A DNA stretch of 64,000 nt from Straminergon stramineum (Eukaryota > Streptophyta > Bryopsida > Hypnales > Calliergonaceae), in contig OY987271.1 of assembly GCA_963920665.1 (NCBI GenBank), positions 11,783,350-11,847,349 on the forward strand, read 5' to 3'. Under the pieces are notes generated by a model. That model saw nothing but the letters and a program-made list of their open reading frames with translations, was not told the DNA's origin and made no database searches. The position numbers were made by a program, and so were the translations under genes. Shown here in pieces: positions 38,296-51,300 of the stretch (within the stretch, counting starts at the first letter, position 1; each line of letters starts with the position of its first letter).

Positions 38296-38299
38296 TTAA

Positions 38300-40464
38300 A
38301 CAATTTGAATTGAAATTTTAATTGTCTAACTTCATATTTCCATTTTCTATTGGCACACCTCAAATGGATCCCATGATTGCTCAAAATTTATAAAATGTAT
38401 ACTATACCATCTAGGGTAGTCTTGGTTGGCAAAAACTATATTGGAAAAAAATGCTCAAATTTTTGGGGAATTTGAAAGAATTTAGTTTTTCAAAAAAGTA
38501 TATTTGGAACTAAACTAAATCTTTCTATTTTAAAGCACCTCCTAGCTCACATTTGACAACTTTAATTAATGCCGAAGAAAAAGACTTATCCTAAAGGGAT
38601 GGACTTCGAAATGTTATGACCTAATTCATCCTAGATGAGGGGATTAAACTTAGATGGCTAAGGACTTAATCCATTGTACAAAAATGGTACCCTTGAAATG
38701 ATTCTTTTCTTGATGGATGTCTTAACAAAGAAAAACAAACTAGGCCCCCCAAATAATCTTGTAAGGATTGACAAAAAGATATTAAAACAATCTACATGCC
38801 AATTTTAGTCATTTGGTTTTGAAATCCCATTACTTTAAATTCACATCTCAAATAGACCCCATATTTGGTCAAAATTTCAAGAATGGATTGTGTGTGTGTA
38901 TATATATATATTCTTTATTTTCATAACTAAAAAATATTATTTTAAAATAAATTAAAAAAAAATTGACTCACTATTTGTGGCTTTAATATTCTCCTTGAAT
39001 CTTTTTAAGAAAAATATAATTGATGATATACTAGAAAGTCACTTCAGTGTTAGATGACATTGGACATAGGTAAATTTGTTCTTCAAAAATCAAAATTTTA
39101 TTTAAATAATATTGTACTAAAATGCAATTAAAATGATAAATGAAATGTAAAATTAAACAATGTTAAAAAATAAAATAAAATAATAATAAGGTTTGTTTAT
39201 GAAGAATGCCTTGAGCTTATGTACACCAAAAGTTGTGTGTCCTTTGGTTTCAAATAGACAAAAAGATTCATGGAAATGTCTTTAATGTTCAATAAAACTT
39301 TATATAACAATAACAAAGAAAGAAGATTGTCAAATGCTATCATTGCCAAAATGTACATTTGAGGTTATTATATGCACTATATAAACTCTAAACTACCAGG
39401 TCAATATACCTTGACAAGATTTTCATTAATGATAATTTTTTGCTTTATTCATTCTTGGATAAGAATGTTGAAAGATGTCAACTAGGTGAAGATGATTTTA
39501 ATTAGAAGAAAGAAGACTCCTACAAAGTGAAAAAACTAGTTTGCATAGGACTATAGGAGGATAATTACAAAAGAAATTCTAAATTCTAAAGATATATGTG
39601 ATGGAAATTGTAATAGCCTTGAATTTTTTGCCATATTCTCTAAAATGTTTCATGAGAATTGTTTTCTAATTGAATCACTTAATCATGCTATGTTTTTTCA
39701 TAAGGATTTGATTCATGATGTAAAATGTCATGATTATTGATAGAATTATTAAAAGGAACTTGAACTATTTAGCTTGCTAAATTTTGAAATTTGAAGACAT
39801 GAATAATTTTTATGTTTCTAGTATATTTGACTACTAAACAAGTGAGAAAAGATTCTTACACTTATGAGATTCGTGAACCATTTAAAAATAAATTAAAGGA
39901 TTTAAAGTATGGTATTAAATTCATTCCCTATCCATGTGTATAATAAATTATGACAAATTGGATATATTTTAAACCATAAGAAGATATAAAATTAGGTGGA
40001 AAATATCAAACCTTCAAAATTTTCATTTACATTCAACTATCACCTTCAATTGAAAAACTTAATTTGAAAATTGAAATTTAGAAAGTATAAATTGGGTGTG
40101 AAAGATCTTAGACTAGTAGTTCTTGAAAATCATGTTGTCAATCAATCCTAACCTCTCTAGTGGTCCCTCATTGAAGGACATTGCACATGCATTAAACAAA
40201 ATTGAGAAGAAAGAAGAGTTTAAGAAAAGATCAAAAGAAAAAAATGATGAAGGTCAAAATGTCAATCTTCATAGACGTCGTCCTATGAAAATACTATTTG
40301 ACTTGAGTTAATTAAATACATTTCATATACCTATTACATAAAAATAAAGGTTGAAGAAGTTCTTACAATAACTTTTCAACGTTTGTAAGGACAATTAGTT
40401 GTATCATAGAGAATTTGGATATTTTTTTAAGACAAAATTAAAGGGGAGATTCACATAAAAAATT
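38300..40464. other. AT-rich intergenic DNA upstream of the E2 gene
   Basis: No gene recognised. There is a short TG/TA microsatellite near 38889-38911. A 62-codon plus frame at 40123-40311 (lysine-rich) may be a leader upstream frame of the E2 gene but has no supporting homology. Confidence 0.45.
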
Positions 40465-43400
40465 ATGAAAATGTTAGTAGAGTCTGATGGTCAATTGCAA
40501 CCAAAAATGCAACCAAAAATACAACTCAATAGAGAAGACTTAGTCCAATCTATTTCAAATCCAAAAAATGTTGGAATAATTACTAGATTATCAGGTGACT
40601 CAACATCTAATTTAGCTTCAGAAATAACTAATGAAGATGCTAATAGAGAATGCATTCCTGATGGCTTTGCTAGAGTGTTGTGGCTAAAGTCTAAAGAAAT
40701 AGACGAGGATGTCATTAATCTTAGGGTGATTGATCGATCCTTCGCAATTGGAGATGTTGTAGCTCCTCTTGAAAATCCTCTAGGCCAAACAGGCATTGTA
40801 ATGGACATTTGTATGTCTGTGGATTTAGAACTTACAAATGGAAAAATTGTAGAAGGAATTGATAGTTGCAGACTTCAACATGTAAGTTATAATTTTTTGA
40901 TTTGATATTGTTAATAAAAATATTTTTGCATATTACACCAAAAATTCACCCAAATATTATAATTATTCATGCATAAAATTCTTATTATACTATAACTAAA
41001 ATTGACCTATTTTAGCAATATTTTTACTTAGATGTTCTTTTGGCCTTGAATGAATTTTTTAGATATTGTGGTAAAAGTGTTTATAAAATATGTAAATTCT
41101 TGTTCTTTCCAGAAAAATATTGTGAATTATTTCTAAATTTTTTCAAATTTTTAATCCTTAAGCATTTAAATCCGAGTAAGTTCCAATTAAGTCATTAAAA
41201 AGATATAGTCCTTAAGAAGTGATACCTATATATGTACCAATTTTTCTTTAATTCTGCATGATAGAAATTTTTAAAAAATCTACCTAAGTCATAAAAAGGT
41301 TAGAATTGGTTTTGAAAAAATTGATTTTATTGTGAAGATGTTCACATTTTGGGATTCCAAATCACTTTTTTCTAATTAAAAGTCACAAAAAAGAGTGACT
41401 TATATAAAATAGCTTTGGATGGAAGATGTTAGGAGAATAAATTCATTTCCTTATCAATAGAAACAAATTTAATGCCAAGGGGACAAAATAAACAAGTAAT
41501 TGTGTAATTTTTAAGAATCTACCCATATATATATAATACAAAAAAATGAGATGATTTTTATTTTCTAATGTGAATATCTCTACAATAAAAGTTTCTTACT
41601 TCTAGCAAAGTCTATTTTATCATCACCTTTCATAGATTTTTTAAATATAAAAGATATTCAATTTAGAATATAGTTATTGTATTGGGTACATGTACTTTTG
41701 ACCATACCTTTAGTTTATATATCCTTTTTTCTAATTAGAATTTAACTTAATTTCTTCTTGTTTTTGTTGTTTATTTTTTTAATTAGGTATGTTCATACAT
41801 GCCAGGGGATTATGTAATTCATAATAATTGGCTTGGGCGTGTTGAAGAAGTTATGGACAATGTTACTGTGATGTTTGATGGAGGAGCTAAATGCAAGATT
41901 TTTCGTGCTAATACCAAACATTTAATTCCCATAGAAAGTTTTTTTATGGATGAAAAAAATTCTCCTTACTATCCAGGACAAAAAGTACGAGGTGCTACTC
42001 CTGGAGTATTTAAATTAGCAAAGTGGCTAAAGGGTTCATGGAAGGCAACTCAAATAGAAGGAACTATAAGTGCAGTTGAAGTTGGATCAATTTTAGTCTT
42101 ATGGATAACTTCATCTCTTACATTATCAGGTATTCCATAAAAAATAAATTCATATTATATAGCATTAAGAAAACTTTGTATTCAAACTATTTTTTGAATT
42201 TTTGAATTTCTCACATCAATGCAATTCTTTGCAAAAATGTTTGTTTTACATGTCACGTAGTCAAATTCAAAAATATTCTTTGAGACTGATAAGTACATAA
42301 TTTTTGTTTATTTCTAATTGCATATTTGTATTTCATTTGCTTAATTTTTCACTTGAAAAAAATGCTCTATTTCACCCACAATCATTACAGTATGTTTTTT
42401 TTTCACATTTTATTGAAATATTAAAATAAATACATCTATAGGTTTACAACCTCCTGCAACACCTGCAATGCTACAAAAACCTTCTTCACTTCATCCACTC
42501 ATGTATATGTCACATACCAATTGCCAACTAGGTGATCGATTTCTATTACCACCAGGATTTGATGTAGAAGAACACACTTTGGTTGCTAGAAATGAAACAA
42601 ACATTTTGAATCAACAATTATTCCATTGCATGCCTACGGGTCATACTAGTCCTGTAGATTTCAACACAAATAAAAAACTAAACACTTCATTATCCTCTAC
42701 TTTAGACACTAGTATAATTGTCAGTACTTTAGATGTACATAAGCAAAAACTAAACAAACAACAAAAAAGAGCAACAAAAAGAGAACGCAAAACAACTATG
42801 AAAAGGGCAAGGGAAATAGAATATGCTGCATTGGTAGTAAAAACCAAGACAAAAGTGGATGTCATGTGGCAAGATGGAAGTAAATCTTGTGGAATAGAAG
42901 CTTCTTCACTCATACCAGTAGAATATCTTAGTGATCATGAGTTTTGGCCTGAACAATTTGTAATGGACTGAGGCTTAGATGGTGAAGACATTGACCATTT
43001 AGAGAATCGAGTAGGTATAAATCTTGGATCCTTTCTATATGTGTTTTGAGATATTTTTGAAGTATGATAAATAAAAAATAAAAAATACAAGATATTATTT
43101 TAATATATTGAATTGTAAGGCTTTTAACATGCTATGAAAGGTCTATTTGTTCTAAACATTGTCTATTGAGGCATATTGCAATTGTATAGAAGATACAATT
43201 AATATTGAATAACCAAATATATTTGTAAATTTTTTGAGTTTGAAAGAATAATAAAATATTCATTGCAAAATCTCACTAGTTTTTTAATACAATCAAAGGA
43301 TATTTGGTCTTGTGTAGGCATAATAAAAAGTGTTAATGCAACACAAAGAACAGCTATAGTTCGATGGTTGGAACGAGTTGAAAAGCTCAATATTTCTCAT

Positions 43401-46400
43401 ATATCATCTGTAGAAGAGACTCAAGAAAGTGTGAGTGTGTATGAGGTAGTTGAACATCCTCATTTTAACTATCGTCTTGGTGATGTGGTGGTACGATTGA
43501 CAATGGGACAATCAATGATGAAACTAAATGAATGTGGCAAAGAACTATTTGATCAAGGTTCTTTACATTCTACCCATACAATAGGTTCTAAACTCGGTTC
43601 TAAAGATGTAGTATGATTCTAAAGGTATAGTGTTCATATGATCATATCTAGCTTGAGATTCTCCATATATTAGAAATATTCAAATAATTTTTTATTGTTC
43701 TTATCTTTGTAGGTATATCTTCATGTATAGAGTATAAATTTGAAGTTTCAAAAGATGTTAGTATAGATGACAAAGAGATTGTAGGTGATGAAAAACTTGA
43801 GGTTGCAAATAACGAAGATATTGAAGTGCCTCAAAAAGAAGGACCCCCAACACGGAGACGAGGCCATGAAAGGAAGTCAAAGTGTAGTGGCTATCCTACT
43901 ATTGACTTATCATGGGTTGGAAATGTAATTGAATTAAAAGATGGAGAAATCTCTGTGGTTTGGGCAGATGGAAATATTTCTAAGGTATTTTCATATTCAA
44001 TTTCAATTTTTTTTGCTATAATATCATTTGGAAATATGTTTTATGCTTGGTATTATGTTACTGAATTTTTTTTGAGAAATCTAACTTGATATTATTCACA
44101 TTTCAATAGGTAGGTCCAACGGATATTTTTGTAGTCAACAATGAAGAAGAAGTTCAAATTGAAGATAATGAGTATGAAATCTTATTTGATAGCAATAATT
44201 TGACTTGGACCTCAATGGAATATAATGAAGATGTAGGGGTATATATACATTCCACACATTTTTTTAATTTTCACATGTAGCATTGATTGTTATTTAGTAT
44301 TAGAAAATATTTGTTCATCTATTTGTTATTTAGTCTTATTGAACATAAAAAATAAATTCATATGAGTATAATATTAAAAAATCTATTACACATCCACATC
44401 ATTTTTGAAATTAAAGTAATTATGAAGAATTAAAATTTCAAAATTATACTTTATTTTTACAAAAATAATTCTAAATATGTGCTATGTAGGAAGAATCAAA
44501 CCAAATGTCATTGAAATCCGTGTTAGATCAATCTTCATTGATTACTCAAACAACAAGTGCAATTGAAATGGATAAGTGCAATCTACAAGAAAAGTGCACT
44601 AAGAGACTAATACAAAAAAGTTTAGCACAAAAAATGATTGAAATTCAAGATACTAGTCTAGCAATTTGTAGCCCTCGCCAATATAGACACCCAATAGCAA
44701 TTGTATGTAAAAAACTTGTTTCACAATTGGCAAGTATTTTACGCAATTTGAAATCACAATCAAGCAACTTCATTTGTACCAAAGGCACTCTTTTTTTCTC
44801 TAATATAGATGATATAATTGACACTTACCGCAATCTAGGAAGATCCAACCGCTCTTCCTTGATTTATGCAAATATTGATCAAAATTCAAAAACTACAATT
44901 TCAAGCTCAAGTGTTGATAATAACAAATACATGTGTTCTAAATGTAAATTAGAATCTAAACACCTTGCAAAAGATGTTGGTCACAACACTTCACAATTTT
45001 CAAAAATGCCATCAAAGCAATTAGACAATATTGCTAAGGTGACAGGCTTACACTCTCTACTTCATTCTAATAGTGGGCAAGATGGTATTTGCAATTTGGA
45101 AACTTCCAAAAATCAAAATCAAACTTTTGAAGGAATACAAGAAAATTCTGAATGTTTAAAGCAATTTGACATTGTTTTTGGAGCAACAGACCATCATTTT
45201 GTGGGCCTTGAATATGTAGGTTATAATCTTTGAACCTTTAAAGATTACTTTGAACTATTTCATAATTGTAACTAATCATTCAAATGGTACAAAAGTAAAT
45301 GAATAAATAATTGTATTAGTCCATTGAAATCTAAATTACATATGCCAAGTAATGGAAATCACAATTAATCCAAAATAAATATTGCAAGAATTGAATTTTG
45401 GTGACTTTTGAAATACAAATTAGGGAAGGAAAAGTAGTCAAATATCCTACACTTGCATTATTTTGTAGGGGTGCAATAAAAATCAAAACTTACCAAAATA
45501 ATCAATGAATGAAAAATAATTTTGTGATATGTGCAATAGCAAAATCCGCAAAGAAAATGGATTAAGAAGGTACAAGATGAGTGGGAAATACTTGAAAAGA
45601 ACCTTCCAAGTAAGACTAGATTTGTACTTGGAGTTCAAGAAAAATGATTCAATCTAAGCTACACTGAATAGGGGTATGAAGGGGACCAAAAAATTAAAGG
45701 GACTGATTGTAGAAAATTGTAGATGTTTGAAATATGATGTACATCCCTGGGACACTTCAATAACTACTGATGTACAATAAAGGTAGATATTCATATTGTG
45801 TGAAATGTTGATTAATTAGTATGGGTCCCCTTAATACCCCTATTTAGTGTACATTGTGCCTAATCTATATTTGTTCCATATTCACATCTTCAATAGTGTG
45901 CATGCTTATATTTCAATATTAATTTATATAATTTTTTCCAAATCTAAATAAATCATTATTTAAAATCAAGGTTACTAATTCCTCTAGTGCTTTCATATTT
46001 ACTTTCATATTTTCAGATTCAATCTATGTTAGAATATATGAAGACCGCATGGACTTACTTCGAGTTGCCATAGAGGGTGTACAAGGAACTCCATATCATG
46101 ATAGTCTCTTTATCTTCGACTTTCATTTACCTCAAGAATTTCCTCTTGTCCCTCCAGTAAGCCATGGAGATAACAAATATTTATTGATTATTATTTCAAA
46201 TTAGGTTGAATATATGAATGTCATTTATTACCATTTGATAGATTAAGTACTTTTATGCCACATTTAACTACTTTTGGATTATTCAATGAATCATGGACTA
46301 AACATCTACAGTAGAGATCTCCAGATAATAACATCCAGAGATCTCTCGATGATTGTATGGATCTCCCGATGTTTGTATAGATCTTTGGATGTTTTATATT

Positions 46401-47855
46401 GATCTCTTGATGTTTTTTGATTATTCCTAGATGACCATTTTTTTTCTTCCCAATGACCATTATTAATTCTGGACTTTCAAAAGTCTAAAAGTAGTTAAAT
46501 GTGGCATTTTTTCCTTTTGAAGATGCTTGATTAGTTTTCATTAATATAATTATGGATGTAAGTGCTTCTATTTTAGTTATATAATTTAAATATTAAATTA
46601 TAAAATATTCTTCATAATTAGGTGGCATTTTATCACTCTCGAGGCCTACGATTGAATCCAAATTTATATGAAAATGGAAATGTTTGCCTTAGCCTTCTCA
46701 ATACATGGATAGGGACCGAAACCGAGGTTTGGAATGCTACCAATTCAAGTATACTACAACTTTTAATCTCGATTCAAGGGTTGGTGCTTAACGCTTCTCC
46801 TTATTTCAATGAAGCTAGATATGAAAAACAAATGGGCCTTCCGGAGGGGGAAAAAAATTCTTTTTTGTATAATGAAAATGCTTTCTTGTTATCATGCAAG
46901 TCTACATTGTACTTGCTACACCGGCCATTGCAGGTGAATGATCTTTACATGCTAATAAGAACTAAAATAACACCACCATTTAGGACCTCTCCTATTAAGT
47001 TTCTCATGTGAAGTAATCAAAGCATATATGGTGAACTTCATTAAAATATTTTTGACATATTACATGCCGTTTTAATGGAATATCATGCAATTTTTAACAT
47101 ATTTTGTGCCATTTCAATCGAATGTTGTGTCATTTTATCGTAATACTCCCATTTAAATGAAATTCACTATATATAGATTAAATCAAATTCAATTTCAAAA
47201 TAGATTCAAACAATATTTTAAAAATATTTATCCACTTCATTTTTTTTAATAAAGGAGTATTTCTTGAAGAGTCATTCTCAATCACTTGATGATTTACATG
47301 CTTTGAATGTAGCATTTTGAACACATAATTCGGTATCATTTTAAAGAAAGAGGACCGATGCTACTAAAGACATGTATGGCTTATTTGCAAGGAGCCTTGG
47401 TAAGATTGTTTGGATACTACCTAATTATCCACACTCTTTAATTTAATTTGCACATATAAATTTCTTATTATTATATTGATAATATTGCCATGTATCTACA
47501 CTTTTGCCTTTTAGATACGAAAAAGACAACAAATAAGTGAAATTTTGGATTCTAATTTCTACTTTTATGAATTCTCAAAAGACTTATGTTTTCTAGCAAT
47601 GTAAATATTAAAGTGTTAAGATTTCATATATTCTCACAAAATTTGGCAACCATTGTGTAGGTAGGCTCAGTGGGAGAAAATTTACAAGCAAAAGATGACA
47701 TTCCTGGCATGCCAAAGAGTAGCACAATGGGCTTTAGGATTATGCTCAAGAAGCTCCTAGTGAAGCTTACAATTGCATTTGCTGAGCTTGAAAACCCATC
47801 CAATTATCAATCTTCTGAGGGTCATTGTTGTTCTAGTAGTACTGAAAATGCATGA
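40465..47855 (+). CDS. UBC23: UBC23/PHO2-like ubiquitin-conjugating E2/E3 enzyme with in-frame TGA
   Basis: Predicted large hybrid E2 that transfers ubiquitin. Exons: 40465-40881, 41787-42129, 42442-43014, 43318-43596 (donor uncertain, 43584 possible), 43713-43984, 44110-44238, 44490-45215, 45540-45609, 46017-46156, 46622-46933, 47313-47399, 47661-47855, about 1180 codons. The N-terminal half has the family's repeated SH3-like blocks (GDVVAPLENPLGQTGIV, WLGRVEEVMDNVTV, GIIKSVNATQRTAIVRWLER, WVGNVIELKDGEISVVWADG). The UBC fold runs from KWIKKVQDEWEILEKNLP through RIYEDRMDLLRVAIEG to the catalytic Cys in NGNVCLSLLNTW (about residue 1005). In exon 3 a TGA (42969-42971, codon 430) interrupts an otherwise continuous conserved frame that runs on to the correct donor. 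As it stands the product lacks the UBC domain. Codons are extremely A/T-rich. No miR399 site, as in PHO2 leaders, was seen. Confidence 0.85.
46256..46506. mobile_element. MITE with 20-bp perfect inverted ends inside an E2-gene intron
   Basis: TGCCACATTTAACTACTTTT begins the element, and its exact complement ends it (46487-46506). The centre has about four imperfect copies of a 'gatctc.cgatgtttgtat' motif of about 26 bp. It sits in the intron between the E2 exons ending at 46156 and starting at 46622. Target duplication not resolved. Confidence 0.75.
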
Positions 47856-47935
47856 TTTTAGAAAAGTGTAGATTTGTTTTATTGAAATGTAAATTTTGGC
47901 TTTATGTTTTTCAATGCAATCACTACATTCTGCAT

Positions 47936-48310
47936 AAGGTAGGAACACCCACAACCATTAGTGTACCCATAGTTTGAGAGTAGAGTCCCTCAAAGTGTTC
48001 TCTAATGTACCTTGAAATCATCTTCAAAGTACCTTGAAATCATCTCTATACTTAATTGTGGTTGGTGGGCTCTAATTTTTTCAAATTTTGGTGCTAGAAT
48101 CAAGGAAGATTTACTAGAGTATAGCTATGGGTGCCCTAGGGAGTTCTACTTTGAAAATTCTCAGAAATTAGATGCCTTATCCAAAAATTCTATTTTTTTT
48201 TCAATTCATGATTTTCAATTTCTAATATTGAAAAAATATTTTTTCCAGAAAAATTTGACCCTAACTATGTTGAATTGCTTAAATTGACAGTTATGGATGT
48301 TCCTACCTTA
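47936..48310. mobile_element. Mariner-like MITE, TAAGGTAGGAAC family (copy 2), just 3' of the E2 gene
   Basis: It starts TAAGGTAGGAACACCC and ends GGATGTTCCTACCTTA, with interior closely related to 2482-2855. AGG...CCT flanked by TA on both sides fits a TA target duplication. It lies 81 bases past the E2 stop codon, so it is probably within or next to the 3' UTR. Frames at 48012-48287 are repeat-borne. Confidence 0.8.
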
Positions 48311-51300
48311 GACGTTATTCAACTTGCAAGAAGATGATAGTCAACTTTATTATTAATTATAGTTGGAAGAAGAGATTTGAAAATTCAATTTTGAAAAATG
48401 AATCCATGAAAGTCAAATTTGAAATCCCAAATCCAATACATCCATTTTGGCCAACAAATTCCATTCTATTGATTCAACAATTCATAATTTTCTTTTTGCT
48501 ACTCTTTATGCAATTGACTTTCACTAGAAAGAAAAAATTCTTGTGTTCTTAATTAGTTGTCATCAATGCTAGTATTGCAGTTGAATTATTGACGCTACAA
48601 ACAATTAGACAAAATAAGCAATTGATTTTTTTGACCGCAAGCTAGATCAATTTACTATTGTGTAATAGCATTGTTATCAATAGAAAAATATTTTTCAAGT
48701 CAATATATATTGACCAAATTTTGGAAGGAAATTTTATTAGAAAGAAAGAATTCTAGGTTGTGAATTAGACGATGGAATTGAAATTTTGAATCTTGCCGGA
48801 AATGACCCTTCCTAATTTTTGAGTGTTAAAAATTTCATATATACATGACATTGAAAGATCTTATTTTACGATGAATTATTTAGTTGGTGTCTAGCATTCC
48901 AACAACTATTAATGATTTAGTTTTTTTTCTATCACCTAAGGATTTCTACCCTAGGGAGATTACTCTTGACTTCTTAGAAAACTATGTGAGTTATGAGATA
49001 GGGTCCATTTTATTCAAAGGGGAAAAAAATTATAGAATATGTAGGGCTACTATAGGGTCCATGAAATTCTATAAACTCTAATATATATAAATTAGGCTAC
49101 ATAAGAATATGTAGTAGGAATTTTTATTAATAAGCTAGCTTTACAAAAAGAGGTGCAAATTTTTCCTAGTAATGTGAGTATAGATAAGGACAAATAATTT
49201 CATGTAGATGGTAAAATGGACACAATGAAGAAAATCTATAATGAAGGGTGGTTGACTGTAATTGTGCCACACAACTGATAGTGTATATATCAAAAAAATT
49301 AAGCGTAAATGTAAGAAATTGACCATGAACATCAAAAATTGTCACATTGCACAAGTAGAAAGGTTTACCTTAGTGGATTCAATGACTTGAAAATTGTACA
49401 ATACAAAGATAGAGTTTATAGTCCACCTAACTTGAATCTTCAAAGTCATATGTGTTAAATACACTCATATGGAATGGGTTGTTCACGGGATAATTTGAAT
49501 GGGGATTTTGAAGTGTTAAATGGTAAATTTGTTATGAAAACCCACCACTCGATCATGGTACTTGAATTGAATTGATTATTATTCGTTTCATGGAGTATCC
49601 ACTATAAATGCATGTAGTAGAGGGAAGGAAAAATTTGTAAAGAAGGGTGGCGACGGAAAAAAATTTGGCACTGAAAAATTAGTATAGAAGATAGCCTCAC
49701 TTTAAAAATTAAATGAAAGAATTTACCAAAAAAACATGGGATATTAGAAATACACCCTTGTAGCTTTTTCTATAAAAATATAATCATCTTAAATGCAATA
49801 ATGAAGGTAAGTAGCCCCACATCAAATACCCTCTTAACTCAAATGTATGTACCTTAAATTATAAGGAGCGATCTCCCTTGAAATTTCTACTTAACAATTT
49901 TTGAAAGAATGAAAACCAAGTTACTATTTTTTGAATTTTATCTCCTCGACACTCAACTTAATTCTTCATAAGAAAAAAATTTAATGAAAAATAATAATTT
50001 TTAATGAAAAAATAATTTTGTCTATGATATTTATATTAGAGAGGGTTACCTAGATTGAAATATGAAACTTTGGTAAATGGTAGTAGATGCAATGTCATCA
50101 AGGAAAAAAAAAAGTAGATTTGTGTGTGCTTGTAATGTCTTTCCTTTGTCAATGTTAAGGAATTTTTTTCATAAAAATAAAATTTGACATCTCTTCCTTG
50201 CATCATAATCATCAATGTTTGTGTATAGCAATTTGAAGCCTAAGTATTTTTTAAATTTTTTGCTCTACGCACTTGAAATGATAGTTTTGAGAAAATTTTA
50301 ACAAAAAAAAGCCTTGCAACTAGAGGGTGAAGAATCAAGTTCCCATTTAGGTGACGATTGAAATTTAGATAAGTACTAGTATTAAAAATTCAAGACATTG
50401 TCATTGAATTAACGTATTCAATGGAGATGCAACAATGGTTCAAGTTACAACTTATACATCTTCTATGATATTAAATGAAATCTCAAGTCTTTGATTCATT
50501 ATGCATCTTCAATTTCCACTTAAATTAATATTATCTATGTTTTTCTCTATTAAATTTTTTTTTAAGCACACATACGTCAACTTTTACAATACCAATGAGT
50601 GTGTGTCTTAAATGATGTACAACAACATGCAATGGAATATTGAAGTCATTGTGGTTTGAAAAGAAGCAAAGGCAACTTTTGGAGTGATTATGAAAACCAC
50701 CTCAACAATTGAGGCTATGGGGTGGTTAGCTTTGGAACTCATTTACTTTCAAACCATAATTGCTTTTTGCTTCAATTTTTTTTAGGATTTTAATACACGC
50801 ATAATTCATATTTGCTCATTTGGATTCTGTCTTCTCATTTTCAACATATGGCACACAAAGTGAAATTGAATTGAAAGCATAGACTTAGTATTTGCAACTA
50901 CAAAGAGGTACACCATAATTTGACACCTGGTTCCATTGTTTACACTTTCTACATCTTCAAAATGAATATCTTCATTCTAAGCAAGAATCTACATGTGATG
51001 ATTTTCGATCAATGATAATTTTGTGATTACTTGTTTATAATGCACTATGTGAAAACGTTGAAACTCAAAATTGGGAATATCTTATTTTGGCCCCTGATGC
51101 AATAGAGGGACTTTCCAAAGGCAGGGCTTAGTGAAATGAGAGACGACAATAACCATGCTCACCGGGTAGTGTTACAAAAAAATTACACAATAATGGATGT
51201 GTTTAGTTCCCAAGCTCAATATATTTATATTCCTTTGCCAGCTCCTTAGAAATTAGAAGTGAGCTCCGTTAGATTACGCTGTAATTACCATTACTACCGC

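Noticed and set aside
40123..40311. Possible upstream exon of the E2 gene
   Set aside because: It ends in a stop, has no clean donor in phase with exon 1, and its lysine-rich sequence does not resemble the family N-terminus. It could be an upstream frame at most.
42969..42971. Selenocysteine or programmed readthrough as explanation for the TGA
   Set aside because: Land plants are not known to use selenocysteine, and nothing in the sequence points to a readthrough signal. A nonsense change or sequence error is simpler.
48012..48287. 91-codon frame just after the E2 gene
   Set aside because: It lies wholly inside the TAAGGTAGGAAC MITE and is interrupted in the homologous copy near 2600.
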